Source: Lachnospiraceae bacterium UBA3310
Lineage (GTDB): Bacteria; Bacillota; Clostridia; Lachnospirales; Lachnospiraceae
Direction: 5' to 3'
Length of the DNA: 64,000 nt
Assembly: GCA_002361355.1 (NCBI GenBank)
Contig: DESQ01000038.1
Location: 47,548 to 111,547, forward strand
Under the pieces are notes generated by a model. That model saw nothing but the letters and a program-made list of their open reading frames with translations, was not told where the DNA came from and searched no databases. Within the stretch, counting starts at the first letter, position 1, and the number at the start of each line of letters is the position of its first letter. The translations under genes and the position numbers were made by a program. This document shows, one piece after another, positions 35,006 to 44,578 of this stretch.

Positions 35006-35816
35006 AAAGAAGCAGGAAGACGCCCCTCAGGGCTCACCGGCGTGGATGGCCACCTTCTCTGACCTGATGAATCTGCTTCTCTGCTTTTTCGTCTTACTTT
35101 TTTCCATGTCGTCGATTGACGAAGTGAAGCAGGAAAAGGTGGCTGCCTCTTTCAACCAGATGTTTTCTGTTTTTGAGGGAGGAGCGCAGGCGATCGGGGA
35201 CGGTATGCTGATCAGCAACGGCGTCAGCCAGCTTAACGAGCTGGACGACTTTATAAACAGCACAGGCAAGATGGATGAGGGCCAGATGATTGATGAGAGC
35301 GTCGCCAAGGATCTTGCCGAGGCGCAGGAGCAACTGGAGGAAGCGCAGATGGAGGAATCCGAGGCGCTTGCCGAAAAGATTCAGGAAGCGCTGGACGAGA
35401 GAAATCTGGAGGATGAAGTGGATGTGGCCTTTACCGCCCAGTTTGTCCAGCTCACGCTGAAAGGTGCGCTGCTTTTTGATTCGGGAAGCACGCTGTTAAA
35501 AGACGATGCCAAGCCCATCCTGGATCAGGTGGGATTGATTTTGGAACGGTATGCGGATGGTACGATTGAGATAGAGGGGCACACGGATAATGTGCCGATG
35601 TCGGGGGCAAAGTATTCTAATAACAATGAATTGAGTTCCGGCCGTGCGTTGTCTGTATTTGACTATATTCTTTCTATCACAAATCTGGATCCTGCAAATA
35701 TTAAGCATGCCGGCAGGGGAGAGTACCTTCCCGTTGCGGATAATTCCACACCGGAAGGGAGAGCAAAGAACAGGAGAGTGGAGATTAAGATATACAATTC
35801 GCTTAGTTCTTATTAA
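34998..35816 (+). CDS. motB: flagellar motor stator protein MotB
   Basis: Anchors the stator to peptidoglycan. The 272 residues have a short N-terminus, a membrane helix with the ion-binding Asp (residue 22, WMATFSDLMNLLL), a Glu-rich plug/linker (about 95-135), and an OmpA-like peptidoglycan-binding domain (IEIEGHTDNVPMSG; GRALSVFDYIL; NRRVEIKI). ATG at 34998 follows GGAGGTGA. Overlaps motA by eight bases. Confidence 0.95.
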   Translation: MAKKKQEDAPQGSPAWMATFSDLMNLLLCFFVLLFSMSSIDEVKQEKVAASFNQMFSVFEGGAQAIGDGMLISNGVSQLNELDDFINSTGKMDEGQMIDESVAKDLAEAQEQLEEAQMEESEALAEKIQEALDERNLEDEVDVAFTAQFVQLTLKGALLFDSGSTLLKDDAKPILDQVGLILERYADGTIEIEGHTDNVPMSGAKYSNNNELSSGRALSVFDYILSITNLDPANIKHAGRGEYLPVADNSTPEGRAKNRRVEIKIYNSLSSY

Positions 35817-35845
35817 CTTGAGTGTAGAAGGAGAAGACAAAAGCT

Positions 35846-36370
35846 ATGAAGAAAAATCTGATTTCCGTAATTATTCTGGCGCTGTTGATCGTAAATATTG
35901 TATTGACCGCCATAATGATGTTCAGTGTGGTTGGCGAGTCTAGGAAGAGCGCAGCGCTGGTGGACGATATTGCCACAGCCATGAACCTCGAACTGTCATC
36001 GGGCACGGCAGGGCCGACTGCGGCTGTTTCCATGGCAGACACGGAGACCTATTCTTTCGCGGAACAAATGACTATTCCGTTAAAGAAGACCGAGGGCGAC
36101 GAGAAGGATCACTACTGTGTCGTTTCGGTTACCTTGTCGATTGACACCAAGGCAGAAGGGTATAAGGAGTATGGTTCCGCTGAGAAGCTGGGTACGATGG
36201 AAGGATTGATGAAAGACCAGATCAACAGTGTTTTTGCCCAGTATACAATGGAGGAAGTGCGGGACAATCAGGAAAAAGTCAAAGAAGAGATTCTTGACAG
36301 ATTACAGACTATGTTCGATTCCACAAGGTTTATCTATAACGTGTCGTTCGGTGACATCATGTTTGGATAG
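35846..36370 (+). CDS. fliL: flagellar basal-body protein FliL
   Basis: Single-pass membrane protein that surrounds or stabilises the stator. The 174 residues have an N-terminal helix (about 5-27) and a periplasmic-side domain ending in VRDNQEKVKEEILDRLQTMF. Low similarity is normal for FliL; position between motB and fliM supports the call. Confidence 0.85.
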   Translation: MKKNLISVIILALLIVNIVLTAIMMFSVVGESRKSAALVDDIATAMNLELSSGTAGPTAAVSMADTETYSFAEQMTIPLKKTEGDEKDHYCVVSVTLSIDTKAEGYKEYGSAEKLGTMEGLMKDQINSVFAQYTMEEVRDNQEKVKEEILDRLQTMFDSTRFIYNVSFGDIMFG

Positions 36371-36409
36371 TATTGAGAAGGAATAAGAACCACAGGAGGT
36401 GAACTTTTC

Positions 36410-37390
36410 GTGGGAGAGGTACTATCGCAAAGTGAGATAGATAATCTGCTTGCCGCCTTAAGCAGCGGCGAACTGGACACGGATGAACTGAATGGCGCTG
36501 ATGAAAAACAGGTTAAGGATTACGACTTTAAAAGGCCTACTAAGTTCTCAAAAGAACATCTGCGCACACTGGAAATTATATATGAACATTACGGCCGCCT
36601 GCTCTCCACGAGTATGCAAGTGCACCTGAGGAAGAATGTACAGGTATCGGTGACAAGTTCTGAGACGGTTATATTCTCAGAGTTTTCCAATTCTCTTTCC
36701 AATCCGGTTATTTTGGGAATTGTGAATTTTCAACCGCTTGGCGGAACGATTCTGATAGAACTGGCGTCCCAGTTGGGATTTGCAATGATTGACAGAATGC
36801 TGGGCGGAGCCGGGGATACACTGGAAAAAAGCAGGGAATTTACCGAAATTGAGATGACAATCATAGAGAAAATGATGGTAGTCTGTATGCAGTTGATGCG
36901 GGAACCATGGAAGAATGTGGTGGAGATCAATCCGGTGTTGGAGCGAATTGAGACAAATTCCCAGTTTGCACAGATCATTGCCCCGAACGATATGATTGCC
37001 ATAGTCACCTTGAATATGAAAATAGGCGAGGTGGAAGGATTTATGAATGTATGTCTCCCCTTCTTTACGTTGGAGAGCGTCATGGATAAGCTCAATACGA
37101 AGTTCTGGTATGCGAACATGCAGGAACAGAACGATGAGAATTTCGAGGAGTACATCGAGGCTCTTGTCAAGAGAGTGGATGTTCCTGTCAAAGCGGTGCT
37201 GGGAAAGACGAGCATATCGGTCAACGATTTTGTGAATCTGCAACGCGGCGACATTATACGACTAGATACCGAGGTAGAGCAGGATCTTACGGTGTATGTG
37301 GGTAATATCAAGAAGTTTACCGCACTTCCCGGCACAAGCAGGGATAAGAACGCTGTGAGAGTCACGTCGGTAATCAGAGAGGGGGAATAG
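36410..37390 (+). CDS. fliM: flagellar motor switch protein FliM
   Basis: Switch-complex protein binding CheY-P. The 326 residues begin with the CheY-binding peptide (EVLSQSEIDNLLAAL), then the CheC-like middle domain and a C-terminal SpoA domain (VDVPVKAVLGKTSISVNDF). GTG start behind CAGGAGGTGAA. Followed four bases later by fliY. Confidence 0.96.
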   Translation: MGEVLSQSEIDNLLAALSSGELDTDELNGADEKQVKDYDFKRPTKFSKEHLRTLEIIYEHYGRLLSTSMQVHLRKNVQVSVTSSETVIFSEFSNSLSNPVILGIVNFQPLGGTILIELASQLGFAMIDRMLGGAGDTLEKSREFTEIEMTIIEKMMVVCMQLMREPWKNVVEINPVLERIETNSQFAQIIAPNDMIAIVTLNMKIGEVEGFMNVCLPFFTLESVMDKLNTKFWYANMQEQNDENFEEYIEALVKRVDVPVKAVLGKTSISVNDFVNLQRGDIIRLDTEVEQDLTVYVGNIKKFTALPGTSRDKNAVRVTSVIREGE

Positions 37391-37394
37391 AAGC

Positions 37395-38612
37395 ATGGAC
37401 GGAATGTTATCACAGGATGAAATAAATGCGCTCCTGAATGGCGATGATGACTCAAGCAGCGGCGATGCTGCGGCTGGAGATGGAAACGGAGCATCCTTCG
37501 ACGGGCCGGACGCGGATGATACGCTGTTGACGGACGCGGAGAAGGATGCCATCGGTGAAGTTGCCAATATCAGCATGGGTGCATCTGCCACCACCCTGTT
37601 TTCAGTCGTAAACCGAAAGGTTAATATTACGACGCCAGTCGTTAAGCTGGCGACCTGGAAAAACGTACTGGAGGATTACGAGAAGCCCTGCGTATTTATT
37701 CTGATTAAGTATACACAGGGGTTAGATGGATCGAATATCCTGATCTTAAAGGAACATGATGTAAAGATTATTACCGACCTGATGATGGGCGGCGATGGCA
37801 GTAATACGGACGGAGAGTTGGGAGAACTGCATCTGAGTGCAATCTCTGAGGCGATGAACCAGATGATGGGAGCTTCTTCCACAGCGCTCTCTACCATGTT
37901 TGGTAAGATGATTGACATCAGCCCGCCGGAGGCAAGCCTGGTAGACCTGACAGCCTTCAAGTCGGGCGGCGATATCGCAGATTTCCTGGAAGGTACCTTT
38001 GTCAAGATTTCTTTTAGGATGCAGATTGACGAGCTAGTGGATTCCACCATCATGCAGTTGTATCCGTTAGACTTCGCAAAAGGCGTTTACGACTCCTTCA
38101 TAGTGAATCAGGATCAGGAAGAACCGGCAGCTCCTGCCGCGGCACCTGAACCGGCGCCGGCTCCGCAGCCGATGCCACAAGCCCAGCCGATGCCGCAGGC
38201 GCAGCCAATGCAGACGCCTCAGATGGATATGAGCCAGATGCAGATGATGCCGCAGATGGGGATGCCCCAGATGATGCCACAGATGCAGATGATGCCCCAG
38301 ATGGCTATGCAGCCTAACATGAGCGTACAGCCTGTTCAGTTCCAGAGTTTTGCGGGAGATTATAATCCGATGCAGAGCCAGGAAAATATCGAGCTGATCA
38401 AGGATGTGCCGTTGGAGGTAACGGTGGAGCTGGGAAGGGCATCCAAATCCATTTCAGAGATTTTGGATTTTGCACCGGGAACTATCATTGAATTGGATAA
38501 GATTGCCGGTGAACCGGTTGATGTTTTGGTCAACGGCAAGTTTGTAGCAAAAGGCGAGGTAGTAGTAATCGAGGAGAGCTTTGGTATTCGGGTAACCGAA
38601 ATTATCAAATAA
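37395..38612 (+). CDS. fliY: flagellar switch phosphatase FliY (FliN/FliY)
   Basis: Switch component that also dephosphorylates CheY-P. The 405 residues begin with a CheY-binding-type peptide (MLSQDEINALLNGD), have a CheC-like domain with two phosphatase sites (IGEVANISMGA; ISEAMNQMMGA), and end in a FliN SpoA domain (LEVTVELGRASKSISEIL). Between them, about residues 245-320, lies an unusual linker of Pro, Gln and Met repeats. Next to cheY, as in B. subtilis. Confidence 0.95.
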   Translation: MDGMLSQDEINALLNGDDDSSSGDAAAGDGNGASFDGPDADDTLLTDAEKDAIGEVANISMGASATTLFSVVNRKVNITTPVVKLATWKNVLEDYEKPCVFILIKYTQGLDGSNILILKEHDVKIITDLMMGGDGSNTDGELGELHLSAISEAMNQMMGASSTALSTMFGKMIDISPPEASLVDLTAFKSGGDIADFLEGTFVKISFRMQIDELVDSTIMQLYPLDFAKGVYDSFIVNQDQEEPAAPAAAPEPAPAPQPMPQAQPMPQAQPMQTPQMDMSQMQMMPQMGMPQMMPQMQMMPQMAMQPNMSVQPVQFQSFAGDYNPMQSQENIELIKDVPLEVTVELGRASKSISEILDFAPGTIIELDKIAGEPVDVLVNGKFVAKGEVVVIEESFGIRVTEIIK

Positions 38613-38632
38613 TATGTGATAGGAGAAGAGAC

Positions 38633-38995
38633 ATGGCAAAAAATATTTTAGTATGTGATGATGCAGCGTTTATGCGAATGATGATCAAGGATATCCTGAC
38701 CAAGAACGGCTATAACGTGGCAGGTGAGGCGGAGAACGGTGCCAAGGCGGTTGAGAAGTACAATGAACTCAAGCCCGATCTCGTGCTGATGGATATCACA
38801 ATGCCGGAGATGGATGGTATTCAGGCGCTCAAAAAGATCAAAGAGGGTGACCCCGGAGCTATGGTTATTATGTGTTCTGCTATGGGTCAGCAGGCTATGG
38901 TTATCGAGTCCATTCAGTCCGGAGCTAAAGACTTTATTGTAAAACCTTTTCAGGCTGACCGCGTGTTAGAGGCTGTGAAGAAGGTTGTAGGTTAA
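38633..38995 (+). CDS. cheY: chemotaxis response regulator CheY
   Basis: Single receiver domain. The 120 residues show the acidic pair (VCDDAAFM), the phospho-acceptor Asp in VLMDITMPEMDG, the Ser/Thr switch (MCSAMGQ) and the Lys in IVKPFQ. Its stop codon overlaps the fliO start by one base. Confidence 0.97.
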   Translation: MAKNILVCDDAAFMRMMIKDILTKNGYNVAGEAENGAKAVEKYNELKPDLVLMDITMPEMDGIQALKKIKEGDPGAMVIMCSAMGQQAMVIESIQSGAKDFIVKPFQADRVLEAVKKVVG

Positions 38996-39378
38996 TGCTT
39001 CTTGCGTTATCTGAAAGAACTGACTCCTATATTCAGTTTGTAACAGTTCTGCTTCTATTTGTCTTTGTGCTGGCCGTCACTGCGTTTGTCACAAAGTGGA
39101 TCGGCAATTATCAAAAAGGCAGCTCTGCCGGGACGAATATGGAGCTTGTTGAGGCACTTCGATTGTCAAATAACAAGTATGTGCAGATCATCAGGATTGG
39201 ACGGAAGTATTTGGCAGTTGTAGTTTGCAAAGATACTGTTACAATGTTAACAGAGATTTCTGAGGAAGATTTGTGTTTTCCTGAGGGGTCTACTGGAAGT
39301 GCGCCCCGTTTTAGGGATGTACTTGCAAAAATTCAGAAAGAAAGAATCCCGGAAAAAGAAGAAGGGCGAGACGAATGA
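38995..39378 (+). CDS. fliO: flagellar biosynthetic protein FliO (FliZ)
   Basis: Small membrane protein that helps FliP ring assembly. The 127 residues have one helix (about 13-38), then a small cytoplasmic domain (VEALRLSNNKYVQIIRIGRK; LAVVVCKDTVTMLTEI). ATG overlaps cheY by one base and the end overlaps fliP by four. Weak sequence conservation; position is the main support. Confidence 0.85.
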   Translation: MLLALSERTDSYIQFVTVLLLFVFVLAVTAFVTKWIGNYQKGSSAGTNMELVEALRLSNNKYVQIIRIGRKYLAVVVCKDTVTMLTEISEEDLCFPEGSTGSAPRFRDVLAKIQKERIPEKEEGRDE

Positions 39379-40277
39379 AGAAATATTTTTCCGGATATCA
39401 TTTGGCAAAATTAATATGCCTGCTGATGGTGGCAGGCATATTGTATCTTAGTTGGGGTGGAACCGCCTATGCGACAGATTCTACGACGCGGCCGGTGACA
39501 GATACCCCCTACCGGGACTCCAACCTCACAGGCACCTCTAACGAGAGGACAAACCTGGATCCTCCCGGTGCATCGGACAATGCTGATGATCTGGCTGAAA
39601 TGAATATCGCCAATACGGTGACGGTTACATACAACAATGGTAATGGCAGTGTGAATGGCGCTCTGCGGATTCTGTTGATCCTTACCTTGATTGCTATTGC
39701 ACCGTCATTGATTATTATGTTAACCTCGTTTACGAGGATTATTATTGTACTCCATTTTACGAGACAGGCGTTAAACACACAGACAGCTCCGCCGAATACG
39801 GTTTTGATTGGTATCGCTCTTTTTTTGACTTTTTATATTATGCAGCCTACGCTGACCGCAGTTTATACGGAAGCGGTTGTACCCTTCGAGGCAGGGGAAC
39901 TGACGCAGGAGGAGGCGTTTACGGCTGCGGCTGCGCCGATCAGGCAGTTTATGTACGGACAGACACAGAAGAGCGACGTAAACTTCTTTATGGATTTAAG
40001 CCGTACGGAGTGGAACGGTGAACTGGACGACATACCGATGAGTGTTCTGGTGCCTGCGTTTATCATCAACGAGCTTCGAACCGCGTTTATCATCGGTTTC
40101 CTGATATATATTCCGTTTATTGTGATTGATATGGTAGTGGCGTCCACCCTTATGAGTATGGGTATGATGATGCTGCCGCCGACAACGATTTCCATGCCGT
40201 TTAAGATTCTGCTTTTTGTATTGGCAGACGGATGGTATCTGGTGATCAAGGGTGTAGTGGAGAGCTTCTATTACTAA
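39375..40277 (+). CDS. fliP: flagellar export gate protein FliP
   Basis: Core of the export gate. The 300 residues start with a signal peptide (about residues 1-33), then a roughly 50-residue low-complexity segment longer than usual, and four membrane helices with FliP motifs (ALNTQTAPPNTVLIGIALFL; MMMLPPTTISMPFKILLFVL). Four-base overlap with fliO. Confidence 0.96.
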   Translation: MKKYFSGYHLAKLICLLMVAGILYLSWGGTAYATDSTTRPVTDTPYRDSNLTGTSNERTNLDPPGASDNADDLAEMNIANTVTVTYNNGNGSVNGALRILLILTLIAIAPSLIIMLTSFTRIIIVLHFTRQALNTQTAPPNTVLIGIALFLTFYIMQPTLTAVYTEAVVPFEAGELTQEEAFTAAAAPIRQFMYGQTQKSDVNFFMDLSRTEWNGELDDIPMSVLVPAFIINELRTAFIIGFLIYIPFIVIDMVVASTLMSMGMMMLPPTTISMPFKILLFVLADGWYLVIKGVVESFYY

Positions 40278-40312
40278 AGCTAAAGGTGCCGGACGAAGAA
40301 AGGGTGTGGGGT

Positions 40313-40582
40313 ATGACTACCAATGAGGTGACAGCGATTGCCGGACAGGCAATCTATACAATTATCAAGTGCGCTGCGCCGATGCTTCTGGTGTCCCTGT
40401 GCGTGGGTCTGATTGTGAGCATTTTTCAGACGGTTACGTCCATTCAGGAGCAGACGCTTACTTTTGTGCCGAAGGTGCTTGCGATTTTCCTTTCGCTTAT
40501 CATTATGGGACACTGGGTTTTGAATAATATGGTGGAGTTTATGACGAGTCTCTGGTCAGATTTTAATTTGTATATCAGATGA
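40313..40582 (+). CDS. fliQ: flagellar export gate protein FliQ
   Basis: An 89-residue protein with two membrane helices, MTTNEVTAIAGQAIYTIIKC at the start, and VSIFQTVTSIQEQTLTFVPK, the FliQ signature. ATG at 40313 is chosen; the frame extends upstream over the end of fliP without a better start. Confidence 0.95.
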   Translation: MTTNEVTAIAGQAIYTIIKCAAPMLLVSLCVGLIVSIFQTVTSIQEQTLTFVPKVLAIFLSLIIMGHWVLNNMVEFMTSLWSDFNLYIR

Positions 40583-40615
40583 TAAAGCGATGGGGACTTT
40601 CGGGAAAGTGGCATT

Positions 40616-41395
40616 ATGTTAGACATCAGCTTAAGCTATGCAGATTTGGAATATTTTCTGTTGATTCTGGTGCGGGTCAGTTGCTTTGTGTATGTTGCTC
40701 CGTTTTTCAGCATGTCAGGCGTGCCAAACAGAGTGAAGATTGGTTTCAGCATTTTCTTCGCCTATCTGCTCTATCAGGCAGTGGATCGCAACGAGGTGGT
40801 TTATAACACCCTTCTGGGTTATGCCGTAATTGTGATGAAGGAGGCTTTGACAGGTTTTTTGATCGGATGGGGCGCGCAGATATGCACCACGGTGACTTCC
40901 TTTGCAGGAAGCATCGCGGATATGGAGATCGGCTTGTCCATGGTTTCCCTGATAGACCCGACAACCAGGGAGCAGGCCACCTTTACCGGTGTGTTTTATC
41001 AATATATATTTACGCTCTTTATGATTATTTCAGGTTTATACCAGTATCTTTTGGGAGCACTGGCAGATACCTTTACCTTAATTCCGATTAATGGCGCAGT
41101 CTTTAAGAGTGAAGCGTTGATGGAATCCATCCTTATGTTTTTGGGAGATTATATTGTAATAGGGTTCCGCATTATATTGCCGATCTTTTGTGCCATGATT
41201 TTTTTAAACTGTGTGCTTGGCGTACTTGCCAAGGTATCCCCGCAGCTTAATATGTTTGCTGTCGGTATGCAGTTTAAGGTGCTTGTGGGACTCGGAATCC
41301 TCTTTTTGTCGGTGCGGATGCTGCCGGCGCTTGCGGACAATATATTCACACAGATGAAGAGGATGATCGTATCCTTTGTGGAGGGGATGGTTTGA
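40616..41395 (+). CDS. fliR: flagellar export gate protein FliR
   Basis: A 259-residue membrane protein with about six helices, PFFSMSGVPNRVKIGFSIFF near the N-terminus and the FliR-type VSPQLNMFAVGMQFKVLVGL. Overlaps flhB by four bases, the usual order. Confidence 0.95.
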   Translation: MLDISLSYADLEYFLLILVRVSCFVYVAPFFSMSGVPNRVKIGFSIFFAYLLYQAVDRNEVVYNTLLGYAVIVMKEALTGFLIGWGAQICTTVTSFAGSIADMEIGLSMVSLIDPTTREQATFTGVFYQYIFTLFMIISGLYQYLLGALADTFTLIPINGAVFKSEALMESILMFLGDYIVIGFRIILPIFCAMIFLNCVLGVLAKVSPQLNMFAVGMQFKVLVGLGILFLSVRMLPALADNIFTQMKRMIVSFVEGMV

Positions 41396-42504
41396 TCTTA
41401 CAGTATAATCTCCAGTTCTTCGCCAAGGATGGGCCAGGCGGAGAAAAAACGGAAGAGCCTACCCAGAAAAAGCTGGAGGACGCCCGCAAGGAGGGCCAGG
41501 TAGCCAAGAGTAAAGAGGTGACCAGCGCTTTTGAGATGCTTGCCGCCTTTCTCATGATCCGTTTCCTGGTGGAATATATGGGGACGGTTTTTGTGGGGAA
41601 TATCTCTAACATATATACCCGGATTCCAGAGTATGCGAAGCTGTATGAGGGTCATGTCCAGACCCAGACTTTCCGGATGCTGTTTGTGTCAAGCCTGCTC
41701 AGAATTTTGCAGATTATTGCACCTTTCCTGCTGGTGGGTTTTTTGGTGGCATTTATCTGCAATATTTTGCAGGTAAAATGGAAGGTCACAGGCAAGCCGC
41801 TCCAGCCGAAATTTAACAAGCTGAATCCGGTGAACGGTTTCAAGCGAATCTTCTCCAAAAATTCGCTGGTGGAACTGTTAAAATCCGTTTTGAAACTGAC
41901 CTTGATCGGCTATGTCGTGTATGACTACCTGAGAAAAAATATGCCGCCGATCTACCAGCTCTATGATGTGTCCCTCCATCAGGGAATTGCACAGGTGGGA
42001 ACGCTGGTCATCAATCTGGGCATCAGGATATCGCTGTTTTATATGCTGATTGCCGCCGCGGATTTTGCCTATCAGAAGGTCAAATTCAAGAACGACATGA
42101 AGATGACCAAGCAGGAGGTCAAGGACGAGTACAAGAATCAGGAAGGTGACCCCCAGATCAAGGGCAAACAGCGCCAGAGGATGATGGAGGCCTCCAGGCG
42201 CCGCATGATGCAGCAGCTCCCCGAGGCGGACGTGGTTATCACGAACCCGACTCATTTTGCGGTGGCGATCAAGTATGAGCCCGAGGTTTACGACGCCCCT
42301 TATGTGGTGGCGAAAGGCGCCGATTATCTGGCGCAGAAGATTAAGGATGTAGCGAAAGAAAATCATATAGAAATTGTGGAAAATAAACCCCTGGCCCGTA
42401 TGCTTTACGCCAATGTGGACGTGGGCAGCGTGGTGCCGCCGGAACTGTATCAGGCGGTGGCGGAAGTGCTGGCTTTCGTCTACCATTTACAGGGAAAGGT
42501 ATAG
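41392..42504 (+). CDS. flhB: flagellar export switch protein FlhB
   Basis: Controls the switch of export substrate from hook to filament. The 370 residues have a typical N-terminus (LQFFAKDGPGGEKTEEPTQK), four membrane helices, and the self-cleavage site NPTH at residues 285-288, followed by FAVAIKYEPEVYDAPYVVAKG. TTG start behind GGAGGGGA, overlapping fliR. Confidence 0.96.
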   Translation: MILQYNLQFFAKDGPGGEKTEEPTQKKLEDARKEGQVAKSKEVTSAFEMLAAFLMIRFLVEYMGTVFVGNISNIYTRIPEYAKLYEGHVQTQTFRMLFVSSLLRILQIIAPFLLVGFLVAFICNILQVKWKVTGKPLQPKFNKLNPVNGFKRIFSKNSLVELLKSVLKLTLIGYVVYDYLRKNMPPIYQLYDVSLHQGIAQVGTLVINLGIRISLFYMLIAAADFAYQKVKFKNDMKMTKQEVKDEYKNQEGDPQIKGKQRQRMMEASRRRMMQQLPEADVVITNPTHFAVAIKYEPEVYDAPYVVAKGADYLAQKIKDVAKENHIEIVENKPLARMLYANVDVGSVVPPELYQAVAEVLAFVYHLQGKV

Positions 42505-42535
42505 GGATGAAAGACAGGAGAGGAGGTGACGTGCA

Positions 42536-44578
42536 GTGCCGAAGCTGAGAATTGGAGATGTGGGAGTTGTCTTATATTTGCTGGCAGCGTTTGTCATGCT
42601 GATTGTCCCGATCAAATCGGGGCTTTTGGATGTGCTTCTGGCATGTAATATTGCGGTTGCCTTTACGGTTATGTTTGGCTGTATGTTTGCCAACGAAGTG
42701 CTGAATATGTCTTTTTATCCGACGATCCTGCTTTTTACAACCATTTTCAGGATTGCCCTGAACGTCTCATCCACCAGACTGATTCTCTCCGAGGGTGATG
42801 CCGGTAACGTGGTGCAGACCTTCGGTCAGTATGTGGGCGGCGGCGATATTGTTATCGGTGTTCTCGTATTTATCATTCTGATCATTGTGCAGTTCATGAT
42901 TATCAACAAAGGTTCCGAGCGTGTGGCTGAGGTAACCGCCAGATTTACGCTGGACGCTATGCCCGGTAAGCAGATGGCTATTGATGCGGACTTAAACACC
43001 GGCGCGATTACGGATGAGGAGGCGAAAAGACGCCGCGAAAAGATTCAGGAGGAAGCGAGTTTCTTCGGTTCTATGGATGGTGCCGTGAAGTACGTTAAGG
43101 GAGACGCTACGGCAGGCCTGATTATTACCTTCATCAATATCGTGGGCGGCCTGGCTTTCGGTATTGTCCGTCAGGGTTTGGAGATAGGTGAGGCCGTCAA
43201 CAAATACACCATTCTGACAATCGGTGACGGTCTGGTGAGCCAGATTCCGTCTCTGCTGATCTCTCTCGCCACAGGTATTCTTGTGACGAAGGGTTCCAAG
43301 GAGGCGGATTTCGGTACGGTGCTGATCAGCCAGCTTTTTGGTGTGCCCAAGGTGTTGTACCTGGTGGGCGCGGTGCTGGCTTTCCTGGGAATCGTTACGC
43401 CCCTGAATCCCCTGGTATTTGTGGGTCTGGGCCTTGTCTTTATCGTGGTTGGCAGAGTGATGGCAGGCACGATTGAGACAGCGGAGATTGAGCATGAGGC
43501 GGACGTGGAGGAAGCGGCAGCGGAGGAGATAAGACAGCCGGAAAATGTCACTTCCCTTCTGCAGGTGGATCCCATCGAGTTAGAGTTTGGTTATGGCATC
43601 ATTCCTCTGGCGGATGTCAATCAGGGCGGCGATCTTCTGGATCGCGTGGTTATGATCAGAAGGCAGATCGCACTGGAGCTTGGTACGGTTGTGCCGATCA
43701 TTCGTCTGCGTGATAACATACAGTTGAATCCGAACCAATATATTATTAAAATAAAAGGGGTGCAGGTCAGTGAGGGTGAAATCCTCTTTGACCATTATAT
43801 GGCGATGAACCCCGGCTATGTGGAGGAGGAGATCACGGGTATTCCTACCTTCGAGCCTTCCTTCCATCTGCCCGCAATCTGGATCACGGAGGGGCAGAGG
43901 GAGCGCGCGGAGAGTATGGGCTACACGGTGGTTGATCCGCCGTCCATCATTGCGACGCACCTGACGGAGATCATCAGACAGTATATCTCGGAACTTTTGA
44001 CGAGGCAGGACGTACAGAGTCTGGTGGACAATTTAAAAGAGACCAATCCGTCTCTTGTGGAGGAGCTTGTGCCTAAACTTCTGGGACTTGGAGAGATACA
44101 GAAGGTGTTGCAGAACCTCCTGAAAGAGGGTATTTCCATCAGAGATCTTCTTACGGTGTTCGAGACATTGGCGGATTATGCGGCCACCACCAGAGATACC
44201 GATATTTTGACAGAATATGTCAGACAGAGCTTAAAGCGGGCGATTTCCAACAAGTTTTTCCCCGCCAACGAAACGACCAGTGTGGTGACGCTGGATCCGA
44301 AGCTGGAGCAGGAGATCATGGCAAGCGTCAAGCAGACGGAGCAGGGAGCTTATCTGACGCTCGATCCCGCCAAGACCAGGGGCATTATGGATTCTCTGGG
44401 CGAGGAGGTCAAGAAGCTGGAAGACCTCGGCAAGCTGCCGATTGTGATTACGTCCCCCATTGTGCGTGCGTACTTTAAAAAGCTGACGGAGGACTATTAT
44501 AAGGATCTGGTCGTTGTGTCTTACAACGAAGTGGAATCCAGCGTTGAATTACAGTCTGTTGGGATGGTGACAGCATAA
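42536..44578 (+). CDS. flhA: flagellar export gate protein FlhA
   Basis: Largest export gate protein and docking site for chaperone-substrate complexes. The 680 residues show about eight N-terminal membrane helices, the conserved cytoplasmic loop (ARFTLDAMPGKQMAIDADLN, EEASFFGSMDGAVKYVKGD), and the large soluble C-terminus. GTG at 42536 follows a perfect GGAGGTGA. Overlaps flhF by one base. Confidence 0.97.
   Translation: MPKLRIGDVGVVLYLLAAFVMLIVPIKSGLLDVLLACNIAVAFTVMFGCMFANEVLNMSFYPTILLFTTIFRIALNVSSTRLILSEGDAGNVVQTFGQYVGGGDIVIGVLVFIILIIVQFMIINKGSERVAEVTARFTLDAMPGKQMAIDADLNTGAITDEEAKRRREKIQEEASFFGSMDGAVKYVKGDATAGLIITFINIVGGLAFGIVRQGLEIGEAVNKYTILTIGDGLVSQIPSLLISLATGILVTKGSKEADFGTVLISQLFGVPKVLYLVGAVLAFLGIVTPLNPLVFVGLGLVFIVVGRVMAGTIETAEIEHEADVEEAAAEEIRQPENVTSLLQVDPIELEFGYGIIPLADVNQGGDLLDRVVMIRRQIALELGTVVPIIRLRDNIQLNPNQYIIKIKGVQVSEGEILFDHYMAMNPGYVEEEITGIPTFEPSFHLPAIWITEGQRERAESMGYTVVDPPSIIATHLTEIIRQYISELLTRQDVQSLVDNLKETNPSLVEELVPKLLGLGEIQKVLQNLLKEGISIRDLLTVFETLADYAATTRDTDILTEYVRQSLKRAISNKFFPANETTSVVTLDPKLEQEIMASVKQTEQGAYLTLDPAKTRGIMDSLGEEVKKLEDLGKLPIVITSPIVRAYFKKLTEDYYKDLVVVSYNEVESSVELQSVGMVTA

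Noticed and set aside
40579..40806. Short plus-strand frame overlapping the fliR start
   Set aside because: Out of frame with fliR, Cys/Arg-rich shadow composition, no family.
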